From Salinigranum salinum (GTDB lineage Archaea > Halobacteriota > Halobacteria > Halobacteriales > Haloferacaceae): DNA of 64,000 nucleotides. The notes beneath the pieces are model-generated. The model did not search any database, was not told the DNA's origin, and saw only the letters and a list, made by a program, of their open reading frames with translations. The translations under genes and the position numbers were made by a program. The DNA lies in NCBI RefSeq assembly GCF_009176545.1, contig NZ_VTOJ01000001.1, positions 2,294,001 to 2,358,000 of the forward strand. Reading direction: 5' to 3'. Positions 17,036 through 25,339 of the stretch are shown here, one piece after another (the first letter of the stretch is position 1; every line of letters starts with the position of its first letter).

Positions 17036-18316
17036 ATGGAGTACGTCGTCACCGACGCGACCACGCTAGCGGGCGACCGTATCGACGTCGAGGTCCGTGA
17101 CGGACGCATCGACCGACTCGTCCCGGCGGGCGAGGGCGACCCCGAGGCGTTCGATCGCGACCGTCGACACGACGCTGGGGGTCGGCTAGTCACCCCGCCG
17201 CTCGTCGAACCGCACCTCCACCTCGACGCGACGCTCACCGCGGGAGAACCGCGCTGGAACGACCCCGGCACGCTGGCGGAGGGGATCCGGATCTGGGCCG
17301 ACTACAAGGAGTCGCTCTCGAAGGCGGACGTGAAGGCGCGGGCGACGCGGGCGATCGAGTGGATGGCGGCCAACGGGATCACGCGCGTCCGCACCCACGC
17401 CGACACCACGGAGGAGACGCTGACGGGCGTCGAGGCGTTGCTCGAACTCCGCGCGGAGGTGTCGGACCTCGTGGACCTCCAGGTCGTCGCCTTCCCGCAG
17501 GACGGGGTCTTCACCCGACCGGCACACGAGGACCTCCTGCGGGAGGCGATGGAGATGGGCTGCGATCTGGTGGGTGGCATCCCGCACAACGAGCACACCC
17601 GCGAGGACGGCGTCTCGTCGGTCGCGGTGGCGATGGACCTCGCCGAGCGGTACGGGACCCCTCTGGATCTCCACATCGACGAGACGGACGACCCCGGCTC
17701 GCGGTTCACCGAGGTGCTGGCGAGCGAGGCACTGAAACGCAGCGTGGGGGATCGAACGACCGCGAGCCACACGACCGCGATGCACTCGTACCCGAACGCG
17801 TACGCCGCGAAACTGATCTCCCTGTTGAACGAGAGCGGCGTGAGCGTCGTCACGAACCCACCGGACAACAGCGTCTTACAGGGGCGGTACGACGACTACC
17901 CGCGGCGGCGGGGCCACACCCGGATCGACGAACTCCACGACGCGGGGGTGACGGTCGCCATCGGCCACGACTCCGTCGTCGATCCGTGGTACCACTACGG
18001 CGTCGGCGACCAGCTCGACGCCGCGTACGTCCTCCTGCACTACGCACACATGAGCGGTCACGGCGACGTCGAGACGCTCTGGCGGATGCTCACCGAGGCG
18101 AACGCGTCCGTGTTCGGAGCCGACGATTACGGCCTCACGGAGGGCAACGAGGGGTCGCTGGTCGTCTACGACAGCCCGGACCCGTTCAACGCGCTCCGGA
18201 CCCGGGCACCGCGGACACTCGTCGTGCGCGAGGGACGCGTCGTCGCCGAGACCGAGCCGCGCGAGACGGTCGTCCACCGCGATGGTGAGGACCGTCGGGT
18301 CGACTTTCACCGCTGA
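17036..18316 (+). CDS. codA: CodA-type cytosine deaminase / amidohydrolase
   Basis: 426 residues, almost exactly the length of E. coli CodA. Metal ligands of the amidohydrolase barrel are in place: HLHLD (His60, His62), HIDE near residue 213, a His in the SHTTAMHS segment near 245, and IGHDSVVDPW with the catalytic Asp near 310. The HIDE glutamate and the GHD aspartate are the CodA acid/base pair. Expected reaction: cytosine to uracil and ammonia; isocytosine, creatinine or other cyclic amidines are alternatives for this subfamily. Divergent from the NCS1 permease, so import and deamination probably go together. The ATG at 17036 is about 28 bases after a weak AAGGGTTGA box. Confidence 0.9.
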   Translation: MEYVVTDATTLAGDRIDVEVRDGRIDRLVPAGEGDPEAFDRDRRHDAGGRLVTPPLVEPHLHLDATLTAGEPRWNDPGTLAEGIRIWADYKESLSKADVKARATRAIEWMAANGITRVRTHADTTEETLTGVEALLELRAEVSDLVDLQVVAFPQDGVFTRPAHEDLLREAMEMGCDLVGGIPHNEHTREDGVSSVAVAMDLAERYGTPLDLHIDETDDPGSRFTEVLASEALKRSVGDRTTASHTTAMHSYPNAYAAKLISLLNESGVSVVTNPPDNSVLQGRYDDYPRRRGHTRIDELHDAGVTVAIGHDSVVDPWYHYGVGDQLDAAYVLLHYAHMSGHGDVETLWRMLTEANASVFGADDYGLTEGNEGSLVVYDSPDPFNALRTRAPRTLVVREGRVVAETEPRETVVHRDGEDRRVDFHR

Positions 18317-18347
18317 CGCCGGACGAGGGGGCGGGACGGAGCGTGGC

Positions 18348-19124
18348 TCAGTCGGCGTCGATCGTCTCCGGAGGCTCCCGGCCGAGCTTCCGGCGGCGGC
18401 TCTCGTTGAGCGCGTCGCAGATGCCCGCCTGGCCGGACATGTTCGTCTGTGCGAGCCGGCCGCGGCGGTGGACGACCTCGAACTCCTCGGGGTCGATCGG
18501 ACCGCCCTCGGGCGTCCTGAACAGCGGTTCGTCCTCGGCGAAGACACCGACCGTCCGGGACTTCCGGAGGTACCGGCGGAGCGGGGCGGCGTCGACCGTG
18601 ACGACCAGGGCACCGTCGTCGAGTTCGACCGCCGCACGGTCCGCCTCGTCGTCGAAGTCGAGGTCGAGATCGGACGGCGTCAGGCGACAGAGCTGGTCGG
18701 GTGCGACGCCGGCGTCGAGCAGCGCCTCGACCGCGTCGTACTGTCGGGCGACGCGAGCCTTGTCGTCGAGCGTCGCCCGGATCGCCTCGACGCCACCGTC
18801 GGCGTCGGGGAACACCTCCCCGAACGACAGCCGCTCGTTGACGCCGTGGTTGATCTCCTCGTCGTGCATGTGGTCGCGGAGCTGGATCCGCGCCTTGGAG
18901 ATACCCGGGATCGACTCGATCCCGTCGCGGGCGTCCGTCGCCATCATCCAGGCGAACGCGGGCGAACACCAGGCCGTCGGGAGCGTAAAGCGGACCGTCA
19001 CCCTGTCGCCGTCGACGTCGATCTCGTCGATGTAGCCGAGTTCGACGATCGATCGGTCGAGCTCGGGGTCCGTCACGCGTGCGAGCCGTTCGCGGACCGC
19101 GTCCACTGATGAGGCCGCAGACAT
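18348..19124 (-). CDS. DUF59/MIP18-type protein with C-terminal extension
   Basis: 258 residues. The first 100 match the DUF59 (MIP18/PaaD/SufT) fold: VTDPELDRSIVELGYI, a strand-rich core, then PTAWCSPAFAWMM with the single conserved Cys of this family. Such proteins help insert or maintain Fe-S or other metal sites. The remaining 150 residues are unusual and unassigned, ending in an Arg-rich segment and CDALNESRRRK. Its ATG overlaps the stop of the upstream amidohydrolase (ATGA), so the two are translationally coupled. With the divergent alcohol dehydrogenase this makes a trio like that found beside soluble diiron (propane-type) monooxygenases in actinobacteria, as I recall it. No oxygenase gene is in this window. 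Confidence 0.82.
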   Translation of the reverse strand: MSAASSVDAVRERLARVTDPELDRSIVELGYIDEIDVDGDRVTVRFTLPTAWCSPAFAWMMATDARDGIESIPGISKARIQLRDHMHDEEINHGVNERLSFGEVFPDADGGVEAIRATLDDKARVARQYDAVEALLDAGVAPDQLCRLTPSDLDLDFDDEADRAAVELDDGALVVTVDAAPLRRYLRKSRTVGVFAEDEPLFRTPEGGPIDPEEFEVVHRRGRLAQTNMSGQAGICDALNESRRRKLGREPPETIDAD

Positions 19125-20176
19125 CAGTCGGCCGCCGCGCCGCTGTAGTGGTCACCGAGGCCGAACCGCTGGGCGATCGCGTCGTCGGCGAACTCCCGCT
19201 TCTTCGCCTCGATGTCGATGTCGTACAGTTCGGCGGCGTTCTCACCCATCACCTTCTTCTTCACCTCGTGGCTCCACTCGACGCCGTACTCCATCTTGTG
19301 CTCCTCGGTGAGTTCGGCCTCCATCACGGTCTCGACCAGCCAGTCGGGGTTCCAGAGCGCGTAGTCCGACCCGAACAGCAGTTTGTCCTCGCCGAGCCAC
19401 CAGAGGAGTTCGCTCATGATCTCGGAGAACTTCTCGGGGCGGTTCTGGGCGAACGGTGCCGCCACCGCGAGGCCGCCGTACACGTTCGGCTCCTGGGTGC
19501 CGATCCAGCAGAAGTCGTCGAGTCTGGGAAGCCCCACGTGTTCGACGATGAAGTTGAGGTTCGGGAACGACGAGGCAGCATCGTCGACGTCGCCCACGTC
19601 GAACGCGTCGCGGTTGAGCGGCCGAATCGTCGGCCCCTTGTGCGGGTGGATGTTCGTGATGCCGAGTTCGGCACACTTCTCGAGGAACTCGAACGCCTCG
19701 GGGGAGTCGAGGCGCCACCCCTTCGAGTCGCCCTTCCACTCGGCGGTGTATACCTTCGCGCCCTGGACGTCGTACTCTTCCTTCTGACGTTCGAGCTCTT
19801 TCAGACCCGCCTCGCCGTCGCGCGGGTCCCACCGACCGTTGGTGATGAACCGCTCGGGGTACTGCTCGACCAGCTCCGCGTCGTCGTCGACCGTGTTGAA
19901 CCCGTTCTTGTAGAACTCGTGGAGGTGTGTCGGCTGGAGGATCCCCATGTCGACGGCACCGTTGCCGAAGAGGTCCTCGACCATCCGGTCGGCGCCGTAC
20001 TTGCGGTACTCGTCCATGTCCCAGAGGCGGTCCTCGGGAGTGAACGTGGCGTGATAGTCGTAGAAACACTGGATGAACTCCTCACCGCCCTGGTGTTTGA
20101 TGTTCTCCTCGCTCGCGTCCCAGAGGTGGAGGTGTCCGTCGATGACGAACACGTCCTCGCCTTCGTGGTGGTACAT
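19124..20176 (-). CDS. Amidohydrolase-2 family metal-dependent hydrolase/decarboxylase
   Basis: 350 residues. It opens with a beta strand ending VIDGHLHLWDAS (metal-binding HxH), has the mid-barrel NIHPHKG segment and a late EHVGLPRLDDFCW segment, and closes with LLFGSDYALW, whose Asp is the last metal ligand. This pattern is typical of PF04909 enzymes, which hydrolyse or decarboxylate aromatic or other acids. The substrate is unknown. Of two possible ATGs (20188 and 20176) I prefer 20176: the TATA-like GATAAATAAT region centred at 20205 predicts an mRNA start near 20179, after the first ATG. Coupled to the DUF59 gene and divergent from a zinc alcohol dehydrogenase. Confidence 0.85.
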   Translation of the reverse strand: MYHHEGEDVFVIDGHLHLWDASEENIKHQGGEEFIQCFYDYHATFTPEDRLWDMDEYRKYGADRMVEDLFGNGAVDMGILQPTHLHEFYKNGFNTVDDDAELVEQYPERFITNGRWDPRDGEAGLKELERQKEEYDVQGAKVYTAEWKGDSKGWRLDSPEAFEFLEKCAELGITNIHPHKGPTIRPLNRDAFDVGDVDDAASSFPNLNFIVEHVGLPRLDDFCWIGTQEPNVYGGLAVAAPFAQNRPEKFSEIMSELLWWLGEDKLLFGSDYALWNPDWLVETVMEAELTEEHKMEYGVEWSHEVKKKVMGENAAELYDIDIEAKKREFADDAIAQRFGLGDHYSGAAAD

Positions 20177-20199
20177 ACGAGTGAGCATGGTAAAACACA

Positions 20200-20274
20200 G
20201 GATAAATAATTAACATAATTGTTCCTCAACGAAACGGCTGCAGGAAAGTGTCAGTGCCGGAGAGCTTTTTACGG
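20200..20274. promoter_or_regulatory. Back-to-back promoters of the amidohydrolase and alcohol dehydrogenase genes
   Basis: This AT-rich stretch holds a minus-strand TATA-like box at 20200-20210 (ATTATTTATCC) and a plus-strand one at 20265-20274 (TTTTTACGG). Each is about 26-29 bases before its gene's ATG, so both mRNAs should be nearly leaderless. Between them, AACA-N4-TGTT at 20212-20223 is a small dyad that a shared regulator could use. Confidence 0.55.
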
Positions 20275-20297
20275 TGTGTGAGGAGTATCAACCTGGC

Positions 20298-21341
20298 ATG
20301 CAAGCAGCACGTTTACACGAGTACACCGACGATATGAGCGAGGCACTCTCGATCGACGAGGTCGACCGGCCGACAGCCACTGGGCCGAGCGACGTCATCG
20401 TCGAGGTCGAGGGCGCGGGATGGTGCCAGACGGACAACCACATCATCGAGGGGATGTGGACCGAGTACGTCGAGCAGGACCTGCCCATGACGCTCGGCCA
20501 CGAGAACGCGGGTATTGTCGCCGAGGTCGGCGAGGACGTCACGACCGTCTCGGAGGGCGACCCCGTCATCTGCCACCCGGTCCAGACCTGTGGGACGTGC
20601 CGCCCGTGCCGACTCGGCGAGGACATGTACTGCGAGAACTCGCAGTTCAACGGGCTCACCACCGACGGCGGCTTCGCCGAGTTCCTGCACACGTCGGATC
20701 GCGCAGTCATCCCACTGCCCGAGGGAGTCGATCCGACGGACATCGCGCCGCACGCCGACGCCGGTATCACGGCGTACCACGCCGCGAAGAAGGCCGTCCA
20801 CGAACTCAACCCCGGTGACACGGCCGTCGTTATCGGGGTCGGTGGCCTCGGTCACATCGGTCTCCAGTGTCTCCGGGCGATGTCGGCCGCCGACATCGTC
20901 GCGGTCGATCTCAAACAGTCGGCGCGCGACCTCGCCAGCGACCTCGGTGCCGACGAAACGATCGACCCCGAGACCGAGGACGTCGCGAGCGTCGTCGAGG
21001 AGTTCTCGGGCGGCGTCGGCTCCCAGCAGACGCTCGACTTCGTGGGTCGCGACCAGACGACGGCGCTCGCCCCCGACATCACGGCGGCAGGTGGCGACCA
21101 CCACATCATCGGCTACGGTGGGCACATCCACGAGCCCGCGCAGGGGCTCGTCTTCGGCGAGTTCTCCTTCCGCGGGACGCTCGTCGGACAGTACACCGAA
21201 CTGCAGGAACTCGTCGCGCTGGTCGATCGGGGCGACGTGACGCTCCACACCGAACGGCACGAACTCGGCGACGTGAACACCGTCGCCGAACGGCTCGAAC
21301 ACGGCGAGATCGACGGGCGGGCGGTCATCACGCCGCCCTGA
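20298..21341 (+). CDS. Zinc-dependent medium-chain alcohol dehydrogenase
   Basis: 347 residues. Catalytic zinc ligands: Cys43 (GWCQTDNH), the GHENAG motif near residue 67, and a later Cys/Asp. The structural zinc loop has four cysteines (CGTCRPC, then C in MYCEN) near residues 96-118. The Rossmann motif GVGGLGHIG near 178 is followed by Asp (VAVDLK), which favours NAD over NADP. It should oxidise an alcohol or reduce an aldehyde; the substrate is unknown. Divergent from the amidohydrolase/DUF59 pair, with promoters placed back to back. The ATG at 20298 is the best start by TATA spacing and by the normal MDR N-terminus. Confidence 0.92.
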   Translation: MQAARLHEYTDDMSEALSIDEVDRPTATGPSDVIVEVEGAGWCQTDNHIIEGMWTEYVEQDLPMTLGHENAGIVAEVGEDVTTVSEGDPVICHPVQTCGTCRPCRLGEDMYCENSQFNGLTTDGGFAEFLHTSDRAVIPLPEGVDPTDIAPHADAGITAYHAAKKAVHELNPGDTAVVIGVGGLGHIGLQCLRAMSAADIVAVDLKQSARDLASDLGADETIDPETEDVASVVEEFSGGVGSQQTLDFVGRDQTTALAPDITAAGGDHHIIGYGGHIHEPAQGLVFGEFSFRGTLVGQYTELQELVALVDRGDVTLHTERHELGDVNTVAERLEHGEIDGRAVITPP

Positions 21342-21386
21342 GACGGGCGACCCGACCGCCGCTCGCAGGCCGGTGCACCGCCCCCC

Positions 21387-21986
21387 TTACACGTCGCTCC
21401 AGTAGTCGGGTTCGTTGCCCGTGCGCCACTTGATCGAACAGCCGCGCGACGGGTTCCACTCGACCGTCACGTCCTCGACGGCCAGTACCTCCTCGATCGC
21501 TCGCCGCATCTCGAACGCCGGATCGCCGGAGGGATCGTCGTCCGGGTTCAGCGCGTCGTCGAGACGGCCGTGGTACGCCAGTCGGAACGTCCCGCCGTCG
21601 TTGCGGAACAGGAACGGATCGGGCGTACAGACCGCGCCGTACGCGGCGGCGACCGCCTGGGACTCGTCGTGGAGGTACGCGTCGTACCCGATGCGGCCGG
21701 ACTCGACGTACGCCTGCATCTTCTCGAAGGAGTCGTCCGGATACTGGTCGTCGTCGTTCGGGTTGATCCCGACGACCGCCACGTCGTCGTACTCGGCGGC
21801 GAGGGTGTTCAGCGCCTCCTCTTTCGCCTTCGCGTACGGGCAGTGGTTGCACGTGAAGACGAGCAACAGCGCCTCGCTATCGTCGAAGTCGGCCAGCGTG
21901 TGCGTCTGCTCGTCGGTTCCCCGGAGCTCGAAGCTCGGAGCCTCGTCGCCCCTGTCGAGGACGTGTCCGCTCTCTTTGGCGACCAT
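21387..21986 (-). CDS. Thioredoxin-fold redoxin (AhpC/TSA-like)
   Basis: 199 residues without a signal peptide. An early GDEAPSFELRGTD segment and the FTCNHCPYAKAKEE motif (CxxC near residues 45-48) place it in the redoxin family with a thioredoxin-type active site, followed by a conserved GINPNDDDQYPDDSF stretch and a cis-Pro in CTPDPFLF near residue 118. It probably reduces or senses peroxide or disulfides in the cytoplasm. An extra C-terminal segment, WNPSRGCSIKW, carries a further conserved Cys. It stands alone on the minus strand, convergent with the alcohol dehydrogenase. The ATG at 21986 is about 26 bases after an AAAGTTAC box. Confidence 0.87.
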   Translation of the reverse strand: MVAKESGHVLDRGDEAPSFELRGTDEQTHTLADFDDSEALLLVFTCNHCPYAKAKEEALNTLAAEYDDVAVVGINPNDDDQYPDDSFEKMQAYVESGRIGYDAYLHDESQAVAAAYGAVCTPDPFLFRNDGGTFRLAYHGRLDDALNPDDDPSGDPAFEMRRAIEEVLAVEDVTVEWNPSRGCSIKWRTGNEPDYWSDV

Positions 21987-22270
21987 GTCGACGGGTAAGA
22001 GCCGGAGCGGTAACTTTCTGTCCCTCCCTCACGCCGCCGCCGCGTGGCTCCGTCCACGGCACCGGTGACGGGGCAGACGGGAGTGTGTCGACGACGGCGA
22101 GGGTTTATCAACCAGTACGCGGCCACGGCTGTCCGTGACGTAACGACTCCGGCGGGACGGTCCGCGGTCGCGTGACACCCCGTCTCGTCGTCTCCGTGGG
22201 TCCATCCTGTGTCACCTGTCAGCTGCTCGCCTCACGGTCGCTCTCGTGGCCAGCCGACACACGCACCCGA

Positions 22271-22720
22271 TCAGTCGCCGTCGGTCGCGTCGTCGCGGAC
22301 GGCTTCGAGCGCCTCGCGGGCGTTCTCGAGAGCAGCGTCGCGCTTGGCGGGGTAGGCCTCGACCTTCGCACGGAACGTGATTCCCTCGCCGAGCCGGATC
22401 TCGTTCCCGAACGCCGCCTGCTTGTCGAAGCGGAGGAACAGTTCGCAGTTGTCGGTGATGCGGTCGTCGAGTTCGTCGAAGATCCGGTCGTAGTCGGGGG
22501 CGGCCGCGACCTGCGCGAGGACGTGACGGATCCCGTCGGCCCGCTCGACGCGAGCCGAGAAGACCACGATCCGATCACCGTGGTGGCCGCGGCTCTCGGC
22601 CCGCTCCACCTCGAACTCGTCGGGGAGAAACGTCCTGAGCGCCGCCTCGACCCGTTTCTCGTCCTCCGTCTCGTAGGAGAACGTCCGCAGGTCGACGTAG
22701 TGGAACGGGACCCGGGCCAC
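22271..22720 (-). CDS. COG1325-type RNA-binding protein (predicted exosome-associated)
   Basis: 149 residues. The N-terminus VPFHYVDLRTFSYETEDE and the core ELFLRFDKQAAF, RLGEGITFRAKVEAYPAKR match the archaeal COG1325 family, predicted to bind RNA and linked by neighbourhood in other archaea to exosome and ribosome genes. It is cytoplasmic and small, with no catalytic motif. It follows the DUF1918 gene by 2 bases on the same strand, so the two form a short operon. The 280-base gap downstream, up to the redoxin gene, contains an unassigned GTTTATC box near 22102 but no clear gene. Confidence 0.8.
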   Translation of the reverse strand: MARVPFHYVDLRTFSYETEDEKRVEAALRTFLPDEFEVERAESRGHHGDRIVVFSARVERADGIRHVLAQVAAAPDYDRIFDELDDRITDNCELFLRFDKQAAFGNEIRLGEGITFRAKVEAYPAKRDAALENAREALEAVRDDATDGD

Positions 22721-22722
22721 GC

Positions 22723-22932
22723 TTACGCGTCGTCGTCCTCGTCTTCGTCCTGGGCCTCGGCCGCTTCGAGCTGATCCTCGGGGACGCCCGTCTCCTGCCC
22801 GTCGTCGAAGCTCACGGTGTACGTCGCGTCGCCGAACATCGTCTCCATGACCTGCGTCACGGTACCGACCTCGCCGTCGAACTCGCTGTGTTTGTCGTGC
22901 AGGACGACGGTGTCGTCTTTCTCGAAGCTCAT
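22723..22932 (-). CDS. DUF1918-type small acidic protein
   Basis: 69 residues. An SH3-like beta barrel of the DUF1918 type: [25 protein letters not shown], then [14 protein letters not shown], ending in a Glu/Asp tail. Function is unknown; such folds often bind nucleic acid or protein. A GTG six bases upstream is in frame, but a GGAG sequence sits 8 bases before the ATG at 22932, which decides the start. First gene of a two-gene unit with the COG1325 protein. Confidence 0.75.
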   Translation of the reverse strand: MSFEKDDTVVLHDKHSEFDGEVGTVTQVMETMFGDATYTVSFDDGQETGVPEDQLEAAEAQDEDEDDDA

Positions 22933-23047
22933 GCCCACTGCTCCGAGGGGCCCGAATAAAAACTCCGTGATACGGTCACGCCATCACGCCGTCACACTGG
23001 CTCAGGGGCGAACGAACGGCTTTTGCCGCGACGCCCGAACGTCGGGT

Positions 23048-23530
23048 ATGGAACTGGTTTCGGTCGCCGCGCTCACGGCGGATCGCGTCATCGGGAAGGA
23101 CGGCGAACTGCCCTGGCCCAGTATTCCCGCGGACAAGGCACAGTACCGGGCCCGCATCGCCGACCATCCGGTGATCCTCGGTCGACGGACGTTCGAGTCG
23201 ATGCTCGACGACCTCCCGGGAGCGGTGCAGATCGTGTTGAGCCGGTCCGAGCAGTCGTTCGACGTCGATACCGCCCACCACGCCACGAACGTCGACGAGG
23301 CGGTCGACCTCGCGGAACGACTCGGCACCGGCGTGGCGTACGTGATCGGTGGGGCCGGCATCTACGAGCTGTTCCAGCCACACCTCGACCGGATGCTGCT
23401 GAGCCGGGTGCCGGGCGAGTACGAGGGCGACAGCTACTACCCCGCGTTCGACGAGTCCGAGTGGACGCTCGCCGCCGAGACCGAGTACGAGGGGTTCACC
23501 CTCGAGGAGTGGACCCGCACCGGAGACTGA
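23048..23530 (+). CDS. folA: Dihydrofolate reductase
   Basis: 160 residues, the normal size. Diagnostic segments: [20 protein letters not shown] at the N-terminus (substrate and proton-relay region), a Lys/Gln-rich helix, [13 protein letters not shown] (cofactor site), a central VLSRS strand and [12 protein letters not shown], the glycine pair of the NADPH site. It reduces dihydrofolate to tetrahydrofolate with NADPH for one-carbon metabolism. No thymidylate synthase gene adjoins it here. The ATG at 23048 is 26 bases after a GCTTTTGCC box, giving a leaderless mRNA. Confidence 0.93.
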   Translation: MELVSVAALTADRVIGKDGELPWPSIPADKAQYRARIADHPVILGRRTFESMLDDLPGAVQIVLSRSEQSFDVDTAHHATNVDEAVDLAERLGTGVAYVIGGAGIYELFQPHLDRMLLSRVPGEYEGDSYYPAFDESEWTLAAETEYEGFTLEEWTRTGD

Positions 23531-23559
23531 CGTCACGGGTGACGACCATCTGACCGTCG

Positions 23560-23949
23560 CTATCCGTCGTCGGCGTCTCTCCCGTTCGGGCCGTCCGCTG
23601 GCTCGTCCACCTCGTCCACGGCGTCGTCCGCCTCGTCGACGTGCTGGCCCCAGAATCCGTCGAACTTCTCGACCGCGACGTCGCCGAGTACGCGGGTCTG
23701 ACAGGCGAGCCGGAGTCCCGCGTCGGGATCGTGCGGTGGGACCGAGAGCCGGAGTCGTTCGCGTCGGGTCGGCTGCGAGACGGGACCGGAGACCGCGACG
23801 GCGCAGGTTCCGCAGCTCCCGTTCCCGCGACAGTTCACCAGACGCGCCCGGCCGTTGTGTGGCGTCTCGTCGGCGTCGAGCAGCGCGTCACGGAGCACCG
23901 CCCCGGCCGCGCAGTCGAGGGTGCGTCCACGGAAATCGATCGTCGGCAT
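23560..23949 (-). CDS. 2Fe-2S ferredoxin
   Basis: 129 residues. A plant-type ferredoxin fold with the cluster loop CRGNGSCGTC (C-x5-C-x2-C, near residues 38-46) and a fourth Cys in LACQTRV near 82. The C-terminal 25 residues are very acidic, as expected for a halophile. It should carry single electrons in the cytoplasm; the partner enzyme is unknown. The spacing C-x5-C-x2-C differs from the C-x4-C-x2-C of plant ferredoxins and is closer to the type fused to oxidoreductases. Start ATG at 23949 chosen because the family begins at the first beta strand. Convergent with dihydrofolate reductase, 29-base gap. Confidence 0.88.
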   Translation of the reverse strand: MPTIDFRGRTLDCAAGAVLRDALLDADETPHNGRARLVNCRGNGSCGTCAVAVSGPVSQPTRRERLRLSVPPHDPDAGLRLACQTRVLGDVAVEKFDGFWGQHVDEADDAVDEVDEPADGPNGRDADDG

Positions 23950-24046
23950 GTCCAGCGGGAGGGACGGGACGCGTAAATCGGTACGGGCTACCGGACACTC
24001 GCTCCGGACCACGGTGGATAAGTAGCCGAGACACCAGAGCTACGGT

Positions 24047-24691
24047 ATGCAGACGACACGACGTGCTCTCCTCGCGAGCGGTGGCGTGGCCCTGGTCGGC
24101 ACTGCCGGCTGTCTCGGATCGGTCACGGGTGGCGGCGCTACCGACACCGACTGCGACCTCTCCGCACGACCGACAGTCCAGTCCCTTCCCGCACCGTCGA
24201 TGGGTCCCGACGACGCCGCGGTGACCGTAATGTCGTTCGAGGACTTCTCCTGCCCTCACTGTCGAACGTACCACCTCCAAGAGTTGCCGTCGATCGAGTC
24301 GGAACTGGTCGGTAACGACGTCCGCTACGAACACCACGACCTGCCGATCCCGGTGAGCGAACAGTGGTCGTGGGGCGCGGCCGGCGCTGCACGCGCGGTC
24401 CAGGACGGGATCGACGACGCGACCTTCTTCGACTACGCGGCATCCCTGTTCGAGAACCAGGATTCGTACTCGATGTCGCTCCTCCGCTCGCTCGCCGACG
24501 ACGTCGGTGCCGACGGCTGCGACGTCCGCGCCGCCGCGACCAACGGGCGATACCGGCCGGTGCTAGAGGCCGACCGCCAGCGCGGGATCGACATGGGCGT
24601 ACAGGGCACCCCGACGGTGTTCGTCGACGGCCAGCAGGTAAACGCGACGTTCGACGCGGTCCGAACGGCCGTCGAGAACGCCCGGTCGTAG
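24047..24691 (+). CDS. DsbA-family thiol oxidoreductase, lipoprotein
   Basis: 214 residues. The N-terminus has a short basic TTRR stretch, a hydrophobic segment and a lipobox ending GTAGC (Cys22), so the protein should be lipid-anchored outside the membrane, probably exported by Tat as many haloarchaeal lipoproteins are. The thioredoxin core shows SFEDFSCPHC with CxxC near residues 70-73, a helical insertion, and cis-Pro in GTPTVFV near 185: the DsbA/Nha-type disulfide interchange layout. It likely oxidises or isomerises surface-protein thiols. The ATG at 24047 is 26 bases after GGATAAGTAG. It starts a same-strand series with TlpA-like and CcdA-like genes. Confidence 0.88.
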   Translation: MQTTRRALLASGGVALVGTAGCLGSVTGGGATDTDCDLSARPTVQSLPAPSMGPDDAAVTVMSFEDFSCPHCRTYHLQELPSIESELVGNDVRYEHHDLPIPVSEQWSWGAAGAARAVQDGIDDATFFDYAASLFENQDSYSMSLLRSLADDVGADGCDVRAAATNGRYRPVLEADRQRGIDMGVQGTPTVFVDGQQVNATFDAVRTAVENARS

Positions 24692-24826
24692 CGAACGTCT
24701 CGACCGGAACGATGCGCACGCGAAACGCACAACACCACGCCGTCTATACCCTCGACGGAGGAATCACAGAACGATGAGCTTCGCCGTCGGCGCACCACAC
24801 CACGTTATCACGGTGGTGACAAGTCT

Positions 24827-25339
24827 GTGAACCGTAGACAGCTCCTCGCCGCACTCGGCGGTGTCACCCTCACCGGCGGCGCGGGGTACGTCGCGTTCAA
24901 CGGGGTCGGTGGCGGCGACGACGCCGTCACGGTCGACACCATCGACGCCCGCGGGTCGACGGCCGGCCGTCAGCAGCTCCCGGTGCCGGGCCAGCCGACG
25001 CTCGTCGACCTCTTCGCGACGTGGTGTGTCCCCTGTGAGGCACAGATGCGGAGCCTCGTCCCCGCGTACGAGTCGTTCGGCGGCGACGTCGCGTTCGTCT
25101 CGGTGACCAACGAACGGATCGGTGGCGGGCTCACCATGGACGACATCCGCCAGTGGTGGGCCGACCACGACGGCCGCTGGACCGTCGGCCACGACCCCGA
25201 GAGCCGCCTGATGAGCGAACTCGGCGCGGGCGGCCTGCCGTTCCTCGCGCTCGCGGACGACGCGGGCGAGATCGTCTGGACCCACCGTGGTGTCGCGAGC
25301 GAGTCGCAGCTCCGCGCGGCGCTCGAGGCCGTCGTCTGA
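24827..25339 (+). CDS. TlpA/ResA-like membrane-anchored thioredoxin
   Basis: 170 residues with a GTG start. NRRQLLAAL followed by a hydrophobic stretch looks like a Tat-type signal or anchor. The thioredoxin core has LFATWCVPCEAQM with CxxC near residues 67-70 and a cis-Pro region GGLPFLAL near 133. In bacteria such proteins receive electrons from CcdA to keep apo-cytochrome or other surface thiols reduced. The next gene, CcdA-like, overlaps its stop (TGATG), which strongly supports that pairing. Confidence 0.85.
   Translation: MNRRQLLAALGGVTLTGGAGYVAFNGVGGGDDAVTVDTIDARGSTAGRQQLPVPGQPTLVDLFATWCVPCEAQMRSLVPAYESFGGDVAFVSVTNERIGGGLTMDDIRQWWADHDGRWTVGHDPESRLMSELGAGGLPFLALADDAGEIVWTHRGVASESQLRAALEAVV

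Noticed and set aside
22090..22140. Possible small RNA or gene behind a GTTTATC box
   Set aside because: The box is good, but no start codon, structure or tRNA-like pattern follows within a sensible distance.
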